A stretch of 57,004 nt of DNA, taken from contig WAQT01000010.1 in the NCBI GenBank assembly GCA_015520105.1, forward strand, positions 1-57,004. Direction: 5' to 3'. The position numbers and the translations under genes were made by a program. This document shows positions 56,903 to 57,004 of this stretch, one piece after another; within the stretch, counting starts at the first letter, position 1; each line of letters begins with the position of its first letter. This DNA comes from Candidatus Aenigmatarchaeota archaeon (GTDB taxonomy: Archaea; Aenigmatarchaeota; Aenigmatarchaeia; QMZP01). The notes below the pieces were generated by a model. The model had not been told where the DNA came from, made no database searches, and saw only the letters and a program-made list of their open reading frames with translations.

Positions 56903-57004
56903 TCACCCATCCACTAAGAGTTTAGAAGAAATCCATAAAAATGTAAGCATCTGAATGATACGTAGATAAGAATTGCATGATATCATTTCTGTGCATATTT
57001 ATGG

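Overview
This window comes from an archaeal chromosome. The evidence is archaeal-type tRNA genes with anticodon-loop introns, TATA-like boxes 20-30 bp upstream of tRNAs and of leaderless genes, a 73-residue histone, RpoK, eL19, PCNA, class I LysRS, the wybutosine enzyme Taw1, the C56 methylase Trm56, deoxyhypusine synthase, CDP-archaeol synthase and the archaeal FBP aldolase/phosphatase. I cannot fix the phylum. The compact layout with overlapping stops and starts, the short pilin-like proteins and many small orphan genes would suit an uncultivated DPANN-like or related lineage, but that is inference.

Layout. 1-5 kb: the gluconeogenic FBP aldolase/phosphatase and a GAPN-like dehydrogenase are divergent, followed by two related tiny proteins, an MscS-like channel and an orphan. 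5.1-9.1 kb: a tandem tRNA-Arg/tRNA-Pro pair abuts the end of a scpA-scpB-lysS operon preceded by a repeat-rich leader. 9.1-16 kb: a pilin-like gene, a MntA/HepT toxin-antitoxin pair, the tRNA-modification genes taw1 and trm56, a second repeat-rich element behind UDP-glucose dehydrogenase, another pilin-like gene and AspRS. 16-22 kb: an OB-fold gene and PCNA converge on an operon S2-L19e-L18-histone-agmatinase-deoxyhypusine synthase-AdoMetDC, the last fused to a membrane domain. 22-32.5 kb: two DUF4143-type AAA ATPases, rpoK-enolase, tRNA-Glu, tRNA-Ile and tRNA-Ala, CarS, and a base-excision repair group (Nth, DUF123, Ogg). 32.5-57 kb: a long surface-glycan region with nucleotide-sugar enzymes, GT2, GT4 and GT-C glycosyltransferases, three flippase-like membrane proteins, a carbamoyltransferase, a decaprenyl-phosphate phosphoribosyltransferase-like UbiA protein paired with PRPP synthetase, and a DUF362 protein.

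The most unusual feature is the tRNA genes. All five have an intron in the anticodon loop. Four of the five (Arg, Pro, Glu, Ile) also carry a 94-193 nt insert in the T loop at about position 58/59. Removing both inserts leaves mature tRNAs of 71-75 nt with good cloverleafs. The Arg and Glu T-loop inserts share a 66-67 nt core with only two differences. The Pro introns and the Glu anticodon intron are built from hairpin modules that recur, in sense orientation, in the scpA leader and directly after the stop codon of UDP-glucose dehydrogenase. One hairpin shows compensatory changes between copies. In Arg, Glu and Ile the first bases of the insert can pair with the 5' strand of the T stem and its last bases with the 3' strand. 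I read this as a family of structured, probably mobile RNA elements that has colonised tRNA T loops, anticodon loops and UTRs. How the T-loop inserts are removed is not evident from the sequence.
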